Assembly: GCF_949628215.1 (NCBI RefSeq)
Contig: NC_134283.1
Span: forward strand, 11,035,638-11,099,637
Reading direction: 5' to 3'
Source of the DNA: Phalacrocorax aristotelis
Taxonomy: Eukaryota > Chordata > Aves > Suliformes > Phalacrocoracidae
Length of the DNA stretch: 64,000 nt
In this document: positions 39,101 through 51,500 of the stretch, piece after piece
Position numbering within the stretch: position 1 is the stretch's first letter
Layout of the letters: the number at the start of each line of letters is the position of its first letter
The notes under the pieces: generated by a model
The model's input: only the letters and a program-made list of their open reading frames with translations
Database searches by the model: none
What the model was told of the DNA's origin: nothing
Position numbers and translations under genes: made by a program

Positions 39101-41051
39101 ACATCATCTTGTATGTCACAAGCTAAGGAAGTATGGGTTAGATGAGAGGACAGTGAGGTGGATTGAGAACTGGCTGAACAACAGAGCTCCAAGGGTTGTG
39201 ATCGATGGAGCAGAGTCTGGATGGAGGCCTGTCACTAGCGGTGTTCCCCAGGGGTCTGTGCTGGGTCCAGTCCTGTTCAACATATTCATCAGTGACCTGG
39301 GCAAAGGGGCAGAGTGTAACCTCAGCCGGTTTGCTGATGATACCAAGCTGGGAGGAGTGGCTGATGCACCAGAAGACTCTGCTGCCATCCAGCGAGACCT
39401 GGACAGGCTGGAGAGCTGGGCCAAGGGGAACCTCACGGAATTCAACAAGAGCAAGTGCAAGGTCCTGCCCCTGGGGAGGAACAACCCCACACACCAGTAT
39501 ATGTTGGGGGCTGACCTGCTGGAAAGCAGCTCTGCTGAGAAGGACCTGGGAGTGCTGGTGGACAACGAGTTGACCCTGAGCCAACTCTGGGCCCTTGTGG
39601 CCAAGAAGGCCAATGATATCCTGAGCTGCATTAAAAGGAGTGTGGCCAGCAGGTCCAGGGCAGTTATCCTCCCCCTCTACTCTGCCCTGGTGAGACCACA
39701 TTTGGAGTACTGTGTCCAGTTTTGGGCCCCCTTGTTTAAGAAGGACAGGGAACTGCTTGAGCAAGTCCAGTGGAGAACTACCAAGATGATCAGTGGCCTG
39801 GAGCATCACCCTTCTGAGGAAAGGCTGAGAGACTTGGGTTTGTTTAGCCTGGAGAGGAGAAGACTGAGGAGGGATCTTATCAATGATTATCAATATCTGA
39901 AGGGCAGGTACCAAGAGGATGGGGCTGGACTCTTTTCAGTAGTGCCCAATGACAGGACAAGGGGCGATGGGCACAAGTTGGAACACGGGAAGTTCCACCT
40001 GAACATGAGGAAAAACTTCTTTCCTGTGAGGGTGCCAGAGCAGTGGCACAGGCTGCCCAGAGAGGCTGTGGAGTCCCTTCCCTGGAGACATTCAAACCCC
40101 ATCTAGATGCGTTCCTGTGCCCCCTGCTCTGGGTGTGCCTGCTCAAGCAGGGGGGTTGGACGAGATGATCTCCAGAGGTCCCTTCCAACCCCTGCCATTC
40201 TGTGATTCTGTATTAGAATGAAGAAACCTTTGCCTAGGCATGCTCTGAATAATCAGGAGAATTTCGGTCCCACAAAGCTAAAATGAGATCTATGAAACTA
40301 AAACATGTGGCCCATTCCTTGAGTTGTAATGGGACTCAGGACACATGGGTTCTTTTTTTATGGATCTGCTTCTGGTTTCCTGAAAAGCCACAGGCAAATC
40401 ACCTATTTCCTTGTACCCCAATATGTAGAATAAGAATAATTGTGCTAATCTGATTAATAAGAGTGCTGAAATCTTCTCTTGATGATTGACGTACTACTAA
40501 CATACTGCAGGTATGGTGCCTCTGTTGTAATCAGTAAGTTGTTACAACATATTGACAGACTAAAATGCTGCTTCTGTAGTACCGATTTTTTTTTTTGTTT
40601 CTGCCACATGTAATAATTATATTGTGTTTTGTCTCTCAGGTGAAGTTACAGAGGAAGAAAAGAACCTTAGTAGAACTCTGATGAAGTACTGGGCTAACTT
40701 TGCTCGAAATGGGTAAGAATCATGAGATTCATTGCACGTATTACTAGTTTGCACTGACTCCAAAGTGAGTTAGCTGTTTTGTTGATTCAGTCTGAACTGC
40801 TGTGATTGAATATCCCTGAGACTGAATAAGGCATTCAATCGTTCTTTCTTATTGTTTACAGAGATCCTAATGGGGAAGGTTTGGTTGACTGGCCATCTTA
40901 TAACCTGAATGAAGAATACTTACAGATAAATCTAAAACAAAAGAAAGCCAGAAAGTTGAAAGAAAAGAAGGTAGACTTCTGGAGAAAGCTGATGTCTGAA
41001 AAGACAAATAACAAAGGAACGGAAAACAAGAAGGTTAATTCAGAGTTATAA
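30194..41051 (+). CDS. Carboxylesterase copy 1 (CES2-like), 13 exons, 557 aa, atypical active site
   Basis: Exons: 30194-30269, 30877-31081, 31510-31648, 31800-31933, 32459-32612, 32868-32969, 33834-33932, 34412-34552, 35870-35950, 36832-36979, 37633-37764, 40640-40712, 40862-41051. Phases match copy 2 throughout. A signal peptide covers about residues 1-23 ([14 protein letters not shown] start). Cysteine pairs 95/122 and 278/289 fit the family disulfides. The alpha/beta-hydrolase triad is Ser227, Glu343 and His456. The oxyanion loop reads HGGN (146-149) instead of HGGG, and the nucleophile elbow reads GVSAGS instead of GESAGG. The C-terminus ends NSEL, an ER-retention-like tail. The family hydrolyses esters, amides and acyl thioesters in the ER lumen. 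No equivalent of copy 2's 17-codon exon 8 is visible. Introns are mostly 0.15-1.3 kb; that at 37765-40639 is lengthened by a CR1 insertion. The frame is intact, so it is probably functional, but the unusual catalytic surroundings leave substrate range or activity open. Confidence 0.9.
39115..40212 (+). mobile_element. CR1 LINE, 5'-truncated, ORF2 C-terminal half still open
   Basis: The insertion lies in the intron between copy-1 esterase exons 11 and 12, in the gene's orientation. An open frame of about 330 codons (to 40106) starts within KLRKYGLDE, runs through the reverse-transcriptase motifs [11 protein letters not shown] and FADDTKLGG, and continues into the CR1 C-terminal region ([15 protein letters not shown]). 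It ends early at a probable 1-nt shift in the last residues. The 3' tail is attctgtgattctgta. The start lacks the N-terminal RT, the endonuclease and ORF1, so it cannot move on its own. CR1 copies usually lack target-site duplications, and none is evident. Confidence 0.93.
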
Positions 41052-41396
41052 TTTACAGTCTAAACATGCACATAATAGGCAAACTATTAGGATAGTAAAA
41101 GAAATTACTTAAAATAATTTTGAGGATAAAACTGTGTTTCTCTTCTTTTTACCTTTTCTTCACCGTTGTCATACTTGCAGTTATTCACTGTAGTAATTCC
41201 AACTGATCTATTTCCCCTTTGTAATCCTTTACTTCTTCCTGAATTTGTGTCTACAGCAGAAGCCTCACTTATTAAATACAGGTACCAGATTTCCCCACTG
41301 CTCAGCTTTTTCTGTTGCTTTCCCATGACTGAACACAATATAGCAGCAACATTGTTCTAATAAAGTGAAAACCATAAACACTCAATCTGCAATAAA
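41052..41396 (+). other. 3' UTR of carboxylesterase copy 1 with two poly(A) signals
   Basis: AATAAA occurs at 41359-41364 and again at 41391-41396, about 310 and 340 nt after the stop codon. Confidence 0.6.
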
Positions 41397-43375
41397 ACTG
41401 TCTTTTGATGTCAAGTGTTATCAGCAACGGTACAGAAGTTTTGGTCTGATTTAGATACAGAAATGTCCTCTGTGAAAAAAAACAACAAAACAACACCAAC
41501 CTAAAAAAAGTTCTGCTTTATAAGTCTGTTTTACAACAGAGAGAGTGTATTTTTGTCTGTTGTGATACATAATCGGTCACAGCAGTGCTGGAATTAAGAC
41601 TTCTGTCAAATGTTAGAAAAGGGAGAAAGTCTCCACCACACACACCTTTTTTTTTCTTTTAAATTTAGCAGTAAATCCCTTAGAAGGATCAACATTGGTA
41701 ACATTAGTTTCACAGTTTCTGTCTTTTCCATGGTGCTTTTCATTGTGCTCCAGGCTGTTCTCTGTGCCATCAGTCAGTTCCAGAGTCTCTGCACTTGATC
41801 GCAGGCCTTCATTACTAGCACTGGAGAGAGGTTTGTTTACCAGAATTACTCCAGTGCCCTTACCAGCCGATATGCACTTGGACTGCCAAGAACAAGTGTT
41901 GAACATCTCATTTCAGTATTGTCAAGAACTCTCCCTGCTATGTTTTGTTTGTTTCCTATAGCTAGCTCCTAGGCTTCTCCAGCTCTCCCAACCATATTTC
42001 TGACCTTGCTCCTACCTCACAGCAGCATTATGCAGCTCCATAGGCCCTATGGGGCTCTAGGCATCTGTTCCCCACTGCTTTCATCTCCCCTCTGTATCTC
42101 TGGAAGAATTTAAGATTGTTCACAGCTAATAATGTCCTACAGCAACTAACTGGCCATCCCTTCTTTCTGAATTACTTTATTGGAAGAAACAGGACAGGAT
42201 TTCCTACCTCTTTCTGCCCAAATTCTGTTGCCAGTCAGAATTTGGGAGGTAGGGTTAGACTGTTAGCACAGCTGCTGTTTTGGTAAGTGGGAATTCCTGC
42301 TAAGCATCTGTCCCTTCTTTGTTTTAGCTGACATGTTTTGTGAGGCGAATATAATCTCAAAATAGTCTTGATAGATTTCCATTGCACATACAATTCCCCT
42401 GAGGTCCTGTACCACTCCCTTCAAAAAGAGGTAAACAGGCAGCATTGTATGTATACACACAGAATATACGCTTATGTCACAAGCGTATGCAGAGAAGTGC
42501 AGCAGCACTGACTTCTTATGCACAGGCACAGTGCTAAAAATAAATCACAGTGGAAAATGTCAAAAGATTTTACTCCTGTCTACTTAGGGATGAGTGCTCT
42601 GATAGTTTGTCCCATCCAAGAGATATCCTGATGCAAGATTACCACATGCTAAAGAGACCCAGTGTCATAGAATCTAGCTCTAAGTTTTATACACTTCAGC
42701 TTCATTGAATACTCACCAGGGCCTGAGTGAAAAACCAATCTGACCCTGTTTTAAATGCAGACTTCTAAACATTTCTACTACAGGTACTTGAGGGAAAATG
42801 TAATTGTGAGCTGTTACGCAATTATGGGCCTATAAATGTGATATTCATCTGTATTTTTCAGCTATTAAAATCAAGAAAGGTAGCAGTGCATTAGAGAGGT
42901 AAATGTTATCATGTAGCAGGATTTTTTTTATTGATCCCTGACTTATGCATTATTCACTGATTGAGGGTAAGCAGCAAAATGTTCTCTCTTAATATTAAAT
43001 GCCAAACAGGATACAAGAATTCCACTTGCCAGGTACGTAGCACTGTTTCCAGATTCCATAAGTTTAGTCTATGTCACTAGAGTAAGAGTTTCCGCATTTG
43101 CAGAGCATATAGGTCATGCTTGTAGATCCATACAAAGTATCTACAGGCAAAGCTGTAGCGATCTAAAATCCCATTTGTTTATTATCTTATTCTAAGGTTG
43201 GCAGAGTTTGCAGAAACTGGTTTCCACAGGTAATATTTTCAGAATATTGTCTGCTTCTCTGGGACTGTGGATGGGATATGGCCTGAGACATTTTGCAGGC
43301 TGGGTACTTAAGAGAGAAGTAGTGAGTAGAACAAAGACTGAAGAGTAAGACTTGGAAAATAGAATATTAAATGAA

Positions 43376-43388
43376 GGGGGGGGGGGGG
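43376..43388. repeat. G13 homopolymer
   Basis: Thirteen consecutive G, prone to length variation and assembly error. Confidence 0.9.
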
Positions 43389-44582
43389 AAGGGAAAGTAA
43401 ATGCTACAGGACAGAGTTTAGTAAAACCAGTAAAGATCAGGAGATACAAAATAAATTGTTTATGGAAATAAATAAATTTTTTTTTACAGCAAAAGGAAAG
43501 AGCAGGAAGCAGAGTACACAGTATTTGGCTTTGTAGCAAAGGACTCCTCCTGTAGATTGCAGATCAAAAGTTGATTTGAGGCACGCATGCCTGTCAGCAT
43601 GGAAGCTGAGTCACAAGCGGGGATTCTTGTAGTTCCACCTCACATGGAAACAGTTTTCCCATGCCAGGAACCAAAGCAGTCCAAGGTAAGTGGAGCAAGT
43701 GAGAGAATTTGCAACAGTATTCAAGCAGGCAAACGAGTGCAGGGTTTACTACTGCACAGTACTTCTGCCCTTGGCTTCTAGGAAACATCACACAGACAAA
43801 GGTGGAAGATAGCTTATGCTGAGCTCCATCACTTGTACCCAGGCACCTGTTCCCATTCACTGCATTCAACAGTGCCTACATCTATCAGTACAGTATAGAC
43901 TGCACATTCATAAAGGTGCATACTAATCCCAGACCAGTTTTATGAACTTCACTCTTGAGAAACAAGAAAAAAGTCTCACAGAGAACATCTATACAGCTAT
44001 AAAAAATCTGCAATTAAGTTATTGTCCGCATTATTTTCTTAGACGCTCAACTTTACAGTGCTATCCCATTTGCCAGTGTATACTCTGCACTAACTGTACA
44101 CTCAGGAACAGCTGATAGGCGCACTAGCACAGCATGGGCGTTGTTAACAGTGTAGCTGCTGCAGCACAGAGCTCAGTACAGAAGACAGGACTCTCCTGAT
44201 TAACAGAGCAAACGCTTAAGATTTTCAGCATGCACTGAATGTGTACATCTGAAGCTACCTGCCAGCAGTTTGCTTCCTAAGCAGCCCAGTTCAAAGTTGA
44301 GTGGGATTTGCCTACAAGGGCTGTAAATCACACCTGTGCAGATATGCTTAGGAAGATTTGGAGTAAAGTACCCAAGCACAGCCATAGTATACAGGACTAC
44401 TAGGTGCATGATATATGTGCTGAAATAATTTAATGACTGATGGTCTTTACAGCCCACTTAGCTGAACACAAAGATGCAATCAGAAATTGATCATTAGAAA
44501 TGCTGTCTCTGACAACTCAGAATTCTCGTGATATAAAATTGCAAAACAGCTTTTCTGGGGCAAGATCTACTGAGTCCTGCCC

Positions 44583-44607
44583 AAAAAAAAAAAAAAAAAA
44601 AAAAAAA
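44583..44607. repeat. A25 homopolymer
   Basis: Twenty-five consecutive A. It resembles a retroposon tail, but I recognised no SINE or retrocopy to its left. Confidence 0.9.
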
Positions 44608-45530
44608 GCAGATGCCAAAGCTTACACAAAACTAACACAACTTCTTAGTTAACGTGGGCAGAAAATCTGTTTTGCTTTTATTCAGCTACCTCTTCCCTCT
44701 TTTTCATATTGTGCTCCAATGATAGATGTGAGTTCATGCAGAAGTCCATAAAGCGTCCTGATTTTTCAGAAGCATTAAATGTATAGTCACCACCCAAATC
44801 CTTTAATATTGTTCCCACACTACAAAAGCTGAGAAATCATCTCTTTAGTGTTGCAAATCTCATATATTGCGTTAGATAGCAAATACGCCTGAACATGCAG
44901 GACTGAGTACCAGGTGGAGTACCCATCCTGCAGGAAAAGCTAAGATTTTTCTAGTATTGTTTTTGTCAAGAAATATCCTTTTGTGAGAATAAAAATCCCT
45001 CAACTTTTACTCCAGCCAAAGCACATTTTCAGGAGTATTGTTTTGGCTTTTGCTCTTTGCAGCTATGTTGTGTGTTCCTTACATTGAGATATTAATACCA
45101 ACATGAAATAAACAGATTTAATAAAGTAGAAATGTAGTTCCCTTCCTGGTCTATTCACCATGTAGTGTAAGGAAATCCTAACTTGATTGTGAAAGATGGT
45201 AGTGTTACAGCAGCAGGACGAATCTCCTGGTACCATGAAAGACTGTTTTCAAAGCATCTTAAGGCAGATACTTGATGCCTGCGGTTTTATGAATAATAAA
45301 TAAGATTCATAAGGGGCACTAGGGAGCAAGTATGAAACTTGTGGGGCCACTCTGCAAGGCAGGAGGTCTCCCTGTTCCCACCTACAGCTGAGCTGCCCTG
45401 TACTCCCCACGGAGGAGTGGCTTATAGGCAGGACAGTTGCTCTGGCTGCCCACAGCTAGGTTGGCTCACAGCTCAAGTATTGCTTTTCCTAATCGGTATT
45501 TGCCTTGCATAAGAGTTGTACTTAACAGAG

Positions 45531-45537
45531 TATATAA
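45531..45537 (+). promoter_or_regulatory. TATA box of carboxylesterase copy 2
   Basis: TATATAA followed by GG lies 38 bp before the ATG. A start near 45561 would leave a leader of about 10 nt. Confidence 0.6.
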
Positions 45538-45568
45538 GGCAACGGTAAATGTGTGACTAGCTTGCAAA

Positions 45569-48500
45569 ATGGCAACTGGAAAGGACACATCGCTGCTGTC
45601 CATGATTCTCACTGTCGGGGTCACAGTGCTTGTAGCTACTGGTAAGCTTCAGAAGGGTTTTTACCTATTGCCTTCTGTAAGGAAATAGAGCATGCATGCA
45701 GCTTGCTCACCTAGGGGAACCCCAGCTTTACTGAGGGAGCTGGGCACCCAGCCTTGCTGCATAGAAATTAAATCTGAATAGCAAATAGTTCTTAATTTCT
45801 TTTTGTGATCTGTTTTCTGTCATTCATCTTATTTGCCTTTTTTTCTTTTTTTTTTCTTTTTACAAATAGAGAAATCCAATTACTGTCCCAAAACCTTGTC
45901 TGCTGAGGCAGAGCAGACCACTGTACCACATTTGTAATTTGGTATTGAGAACTTTCACACTGACCTTAAAATGAATCATACCTAAATGTTAACAGCATTT
46001 GTATATGCCAGACTATTTTCAGGTATTTTGTAGGTTTTTTCTTTTGGCTGTACATACCATCGAGGGTCTGGAATATATTTTGTGTATTCACAGACCTTTT
46101 CTTAAAAAGGAAATGCCTTTTCTTAATGAAAGCAATCCATTGGACTTTTAGCTAACAACCTGGATCAAAAAGGATTAAGATCTATATGCAATTACTGATG
46201 TGTGTGGATAGTAAGTCAATACATATGATATACCCGAGGGACCGTATGTGTACAAACCAATCAGAATGAAGGCCGAAATAATGTCAGCTATACTGATTAG
46301 AGTTTGTTGAAGCCTTATGTATGAAAATGAACTGTTTAAGCAAACAGAAGGTGTATATTTAAGTACCTAAAGCTCTTAGAAATCTGGCAGTTACTAACAA
46401 ATAGACAATTATGTGATTTTGTGCTCACATCCCCCAGGACAAAAAGCAGAGCAACCAGAAGTGGGGACCAAATATGGGAGAGTCCGAGGGTACCAATTCA
46501 AAGTAGATGCAGCTGAGAGGAGTGTAAATGTCTTTTTGGGACTTCCTTTTGCTAAGCCTCCAGTTGGACCACGGAGGTTTTCTGCACCCCAGTCACCTGA
46601 ACCATGGAAGGGTGTCAGAGATGCCACCTCCTACCCACCAATGTAAGACAACGACAAGAAGATTAAAAATATTTTTTAAAATTTTGTATTATATGCAGTT
46701 CCAGGACACTGATGTATGGGGCAATCAAAAGCCACGAACATAAATCTCTTGGTGCCATCTTGTTACCACCTGCAATTGTTATGAATGTAATGAATGCATT
46801 TCTAAAGACATCTTTATAAGCTGCTCTTTTTATTAAAAACTCTTATCTAATGGGCATCAGTGATGAACTATTACGGACCAGCACTTTGCCAGCAATATTC
46901 TGTTTTGGGACCATTTGGCCGTTACTTAGCAGTATTTATAAATTGCGTAGCTTTGGAGCAGAAACAGACGGAAGCTGAGGAAATGTTGGAATAAAATATC
47001 AGAAGAAAAAATACCTACCACTACAATACAAAAACCTACTGAAGATGTAAAATAACTAATTTCCATTTTCACTGAAGCAATTTATAGCCATATGCATGTG
47101 CAGGGTTATTTCTGAATATTTTCAAACACGCAAAATTATATCTGCACATCACTGTGTACTGCTCTAGGCTGTGGCTCCTTTTTACAGATCTTGTTAATGC
47201 CAGGTCAAAGGAAGAAAATATATTAAAAGTGAAAAAAATTTATGTTTTCTCTTGCCAACAATCTAGAAATGTACTGGAGATTGGGATCTGGGTTGCACTT
47301 TATTGTAGAAGTACAAAAATGCTACATTTCGTGGCTTTGAGGTTTTAGTTATTTCTGTTGCTTGTTATTTTTTCATTTATTCAGGTGTCTGCAGGATAAA
47401 GTACAAGGGCAGTTTTTTTCGGACATTATTACTAACAGAAAAGAAAAAGTTCTTCTCCAGGTGTCTGAAGATTGCTTATACCTAAATGTGTACACACCCA
47501 TTTCTACAGTAAAACAGGAGAAGCTGCCTGTAAGCAAAATAATAATAAATCCTCTAACAATATTTTACAGCAAACCTACAACCTGTACTATATGCACACT
47601 TACAGATGCAGTTTTGTGATGATGATCAAGTTACATGCTTTGCCCTGATAAATGTTTGCTGAGGTTTAAAAGACACATAAAATCCTATTTTACAAATAAA
47701 ATTTTATTGATCTTTTAGCTAGGTAATGTTTAATCATGGGGCACTGGTATAATGTAAGCATTTAATAAAACCAGTGCCATTTTGTAAGACTGTAGGTGTG
47801 ATATTCAAGAGATTTCTACCATTTGTGAAATGTAATCTGAAAGAGTCAGGAATGAAACAGCACAAAATATTACGTTTCAGTTTATATTTAGTTTTTATCA
47901 CTGGGAGCTCTTACCTGTGCTGGGTTGTTTTTGGCTTTGTCTTCCCAGGTCTTTGTATGGATCCATGGAGGTGGATTAGTTTTTGGAGCCGCTTCATCAT
48001 ATGATGGTTCAGCATTAGCAGCCTTTGACAATGTGGTGGTTGTAACAATTCAGTACAGATTAGGTATTGTTGGATATTTTAGGTAAGATATTTTATCTCA
48101 GTTTTTGCTAAGGGGTTTCCAAAATTATGTGTGCAAAGCCTTTATGAAGAGATTCACATAATACTTGCTTATGCAAAGAAACTATATGTTTCTTAATCAC
48201 ATATGCAACAGTTGGGAACAATTTACAAGTCCCAAGTCAGCTTCCAAGCCTGTTCTTGTTTGACTGCTACTCTAATCTCAACTCTTTCTGAGCCATTTAT
48301 TTTTCAGTTGTGTAGAGAAGCCCTGTGTAGAGAATGGCAGCTGATTTCTTATATCACAGATGGCATTTTTCTCTGCCATTTTTCTCTGCTATTTTTCTCT
48401 GCCTTTTTTCTTGCACTGAGCATTTAAGCAAATCTGTTCTTTCTCTGCAGCACTGGTGATAAGCATGCTCGAGGTAACTGGGGGTATTTGGATCAAGTAG

Positions 48501-51500
48501 CAGCTCTTCAGTGGATTCAGGAGAATATCATACATTTTGGAGGAGATCCAGGATCCATCACTATTGCTGGAGAATCTGCAGGAGGAATCAGTGTTTCTGC
48601 TCTTGTAAGTTCAGAGTAATATTGAATTTTAATTGCTTAGGGAAAAAACCACCACCCACATTCATTTTTCGTACCTGCATGGAAACTCAGTGAGAGAAAA
48701 GGGATGGTTTTATAGTAAATTACACATCACCTTGGTCTATAATACAATGTGATAACAATGCAGCTTCTGATTGATGAAAATGTTCTTTTCACACCCAAAT
48801 CTTGTAGTTCAGACCCAAAATGTTATTCCTCATCTACTAAATTAAATTCGTGAGGGACGGTGGGGGTGGGGGTTGGGGGGGTGTTTCTGCAGTGCCAGAA
48901 ACCCCCAAATTTATCCTTTTAAGAAATGTCCTTTAAGAGGATGTATTGCCCATTTCCTATTTGCTTTGACAGTCACTTGTGCTAAGTAACCGAGGCAAAC
49001 AGACATGATAGCTGAACTAGACAAGCGTTTTGTGACCCAGTGATGATGTAAAATTTTTACATCAACACTGAGCACATTGGCTAAGAGGTTCTTCTTCTCC
49101 AGTCTCTCATGATTTGGTACAGATCACACAGTAAAACCTGGGTTCAGTGATTCATGTGATGAAAATTCCTGTTCCCTAAGCTCCTGCCCTCTGGCCAATA
49201 GTTCTTTATTCCCCTTCTGCAGCACAGCCAGACGATCTTGGACGCAGTTATATTAGGTCCATATCTAGCTTGCAGTGTAGTTCCATAAAGCCTTGGAAGC
49301 AAGGTGCTATGGGAGGGGAAAAGGCATGAACTGCTTATCACTGATAGTGCTGCCAAAACCCTTTGCATAGCTGAACTACGATTAGAGGCTACAGAATAAC
49401 AGTCTTGACATTTGTTTCCAAAATGTTTTGAATGGCAATTCCTGATATTGAAATTCTAAGTCAGTGGTCAGTACATAATGCTTGTCATGCTTGTAATGCT
49501 TGTTCTTGCTTTTTTACAGGTCTTATCTCCCCTGGCAAAGGGCTTGTTCCATAAGGCCATTTCAGAAAGTGGTACTGCAGCCAGGGTTTTGTTCACTGAC
49601 CAGCCTGAGAAGGAAGCACAAGTAGGTATTCTGTGGTAATTTTAATTATTTTTCCAGATGGTTTTGCGTACCTTGAACTGTTTATTCCAAAATGTAGAAA
49701 CAGATTTTTTTCTTGTGAAACTACCACCACAGTCATTAAAGAGAGTATTACTGTGTGCAAATAATACATGTTTAATGGTGCTTTGCTTTTCAAAAACCCA
49801 AATATCCACATATGTCTAAGTGAAAGCAAAAGATGAAGGAAGCAAAGAGAAGGCAGGGAAGAAGTGTGAAATGTAAAGGAATACTAGAACATGTACTGTC
49901 TTCAAGAAAAGTTGAGCTGTAATTTTTGGTTGGAAAATGGCACCATTCTGAGTACTCTTCCCCTCCTGTTTGATGCCTGCTGTGTGCAGATAAAAAAGAC
50001 TATTCAATTTGGTTATATTTGAAAAGAAGAGCTCACTTCAACCCCTTTTTTTCCCAACTACAAGAAACAACTTCCAGGAACCTAGATTTGATAATTTGGG
50101 ATATAGAAGAGGCAACATTATAATGATCTCTGTCTCTCTCATGACAGCTGTTACTCCAACCAAAAAGACATCATCAAAGATGCTATAATGTGCTCTTTGT
50201 TACCATCTACATGGTTGTATTCTGACTGTGCATCACTTTAGCTCCTTTATGTCATCCTGCCCAGCATATTATTTACCAGAATCACTATCCTGGTCTATTT
50301 CTGTATCAAAATATTTCAGAGGAGTATGTTTTGTCCTTCTGCACCGCCCACAGCGTGAAGGGTTATGAGGGCTTCCTATTCTCTACCTCTGCAGCTGGAA
50401 CATGTCTAGCTTCAGTGATCCTTGTGCAGAAGTTTAGACTCTCCCCTGCTGGACTCTCAGGCTTGGTGGCATGTAGAACCTTCTATGGGAAGTATGTGGA
50501 AAAGTGAGTGTTTGTTTTTATTGATTGCAGAGAATTGCTACTGCCTCTGGCTGTGAAAAATCCAGTTCAGCTGCAGTAGTTGAATGCTTAAAAGAAAAAA
50601 CAGAAGAAGAGATAGGACAGATAACACTAAAAATGGTAGGTGAGATTATACTTCTTGCACTTAAATGACATTTCAAATTCTGTCATAATAGAGTATGCTA
50701 TCTGTGTGTTTTAATATTAGGAAAAATTGAAGTGAATGTAACATCTGACTTTCTTGACCTTTTCAGGATTTGACAACACTGCAGCTATGCTATACCTCAC
50801 CTGAAAAATGTGAACAGGTTACTTCCCTTTCATTCTGCATGGACTTTGAGCTACTTCTGTTTTGCTGTCATGTTCTACTAGGGGAAGGAAAAGGCTGTAT
50901 GAAATATAACAGTTTATCCTGGAGAACTTAAAAATGAATCAATATAATATATTATGTCTGACTTGAAATATCTTATCGCAGTGCTTGCTTCCATGTTCCT
51001 TTGGAGTTTCAACACGGAAGTTAGTTTTTCCACTACTGCTCCACACATCCATAATAGGATTGCACTAAGAAGAGATGTAAATTGGACATCATCACCTATG
51101 TTTCACAAACATTAAAAATATAATGCTAATATTCACAGAATCTTCTTCCTAGTGCAGAAAATCTGTCAGAGAAAATTTAGAAATTACTTCTTGTATTTTC
51201 ACTTGGCACTTAATTTGTTTTGCTTTGGAACTACAGTAAAAATCTGAATTTTTTTTCTAGAAGCAAAACTTGTATATTAATGAAGCTTTGTTTCTTTTTT
51301 CCCCTCCAGCCTCTCCCGTTCATCAGTGCGTCTGTAGATGGTGTATTTTTTCCAAAGAGTCCCAGGCAATTACTATCTGAAAAAATGATCAATGCAGTCC
51401 CATATATAATAGGAGTAAATAACTGTGAATTTGGATGGGTGCTTCCTATGGTAAGAGACTTACGACATTGGTATTTATATATTTTTTTGTTAATATAAGG

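Larger units (their letters stand above)
41397..45530. other. Intergenic region between the two carboxylesterase genes
   Basis: About 4.1 kb with no recognisable gene. It contains a G13 run (43376-43388) and an A25 run (44583-44607). The last few hundred bases presumably form the copy-2 promoter; I recognised no specific factor site apart from the TATA box. Confidence 0.5.

Noticed and set aside
39116-39914. Minus-strand frames of 171 and 258 codons
   Set aside because: They are antisense shadows of the CR1 ORF2 fragment.
44583-44607. The A25 run as the tail of a processed retrocopy
   Set aside because: No coding or SINE-like sequence was recognised immediately upstream, and no flanking duplication is evident.
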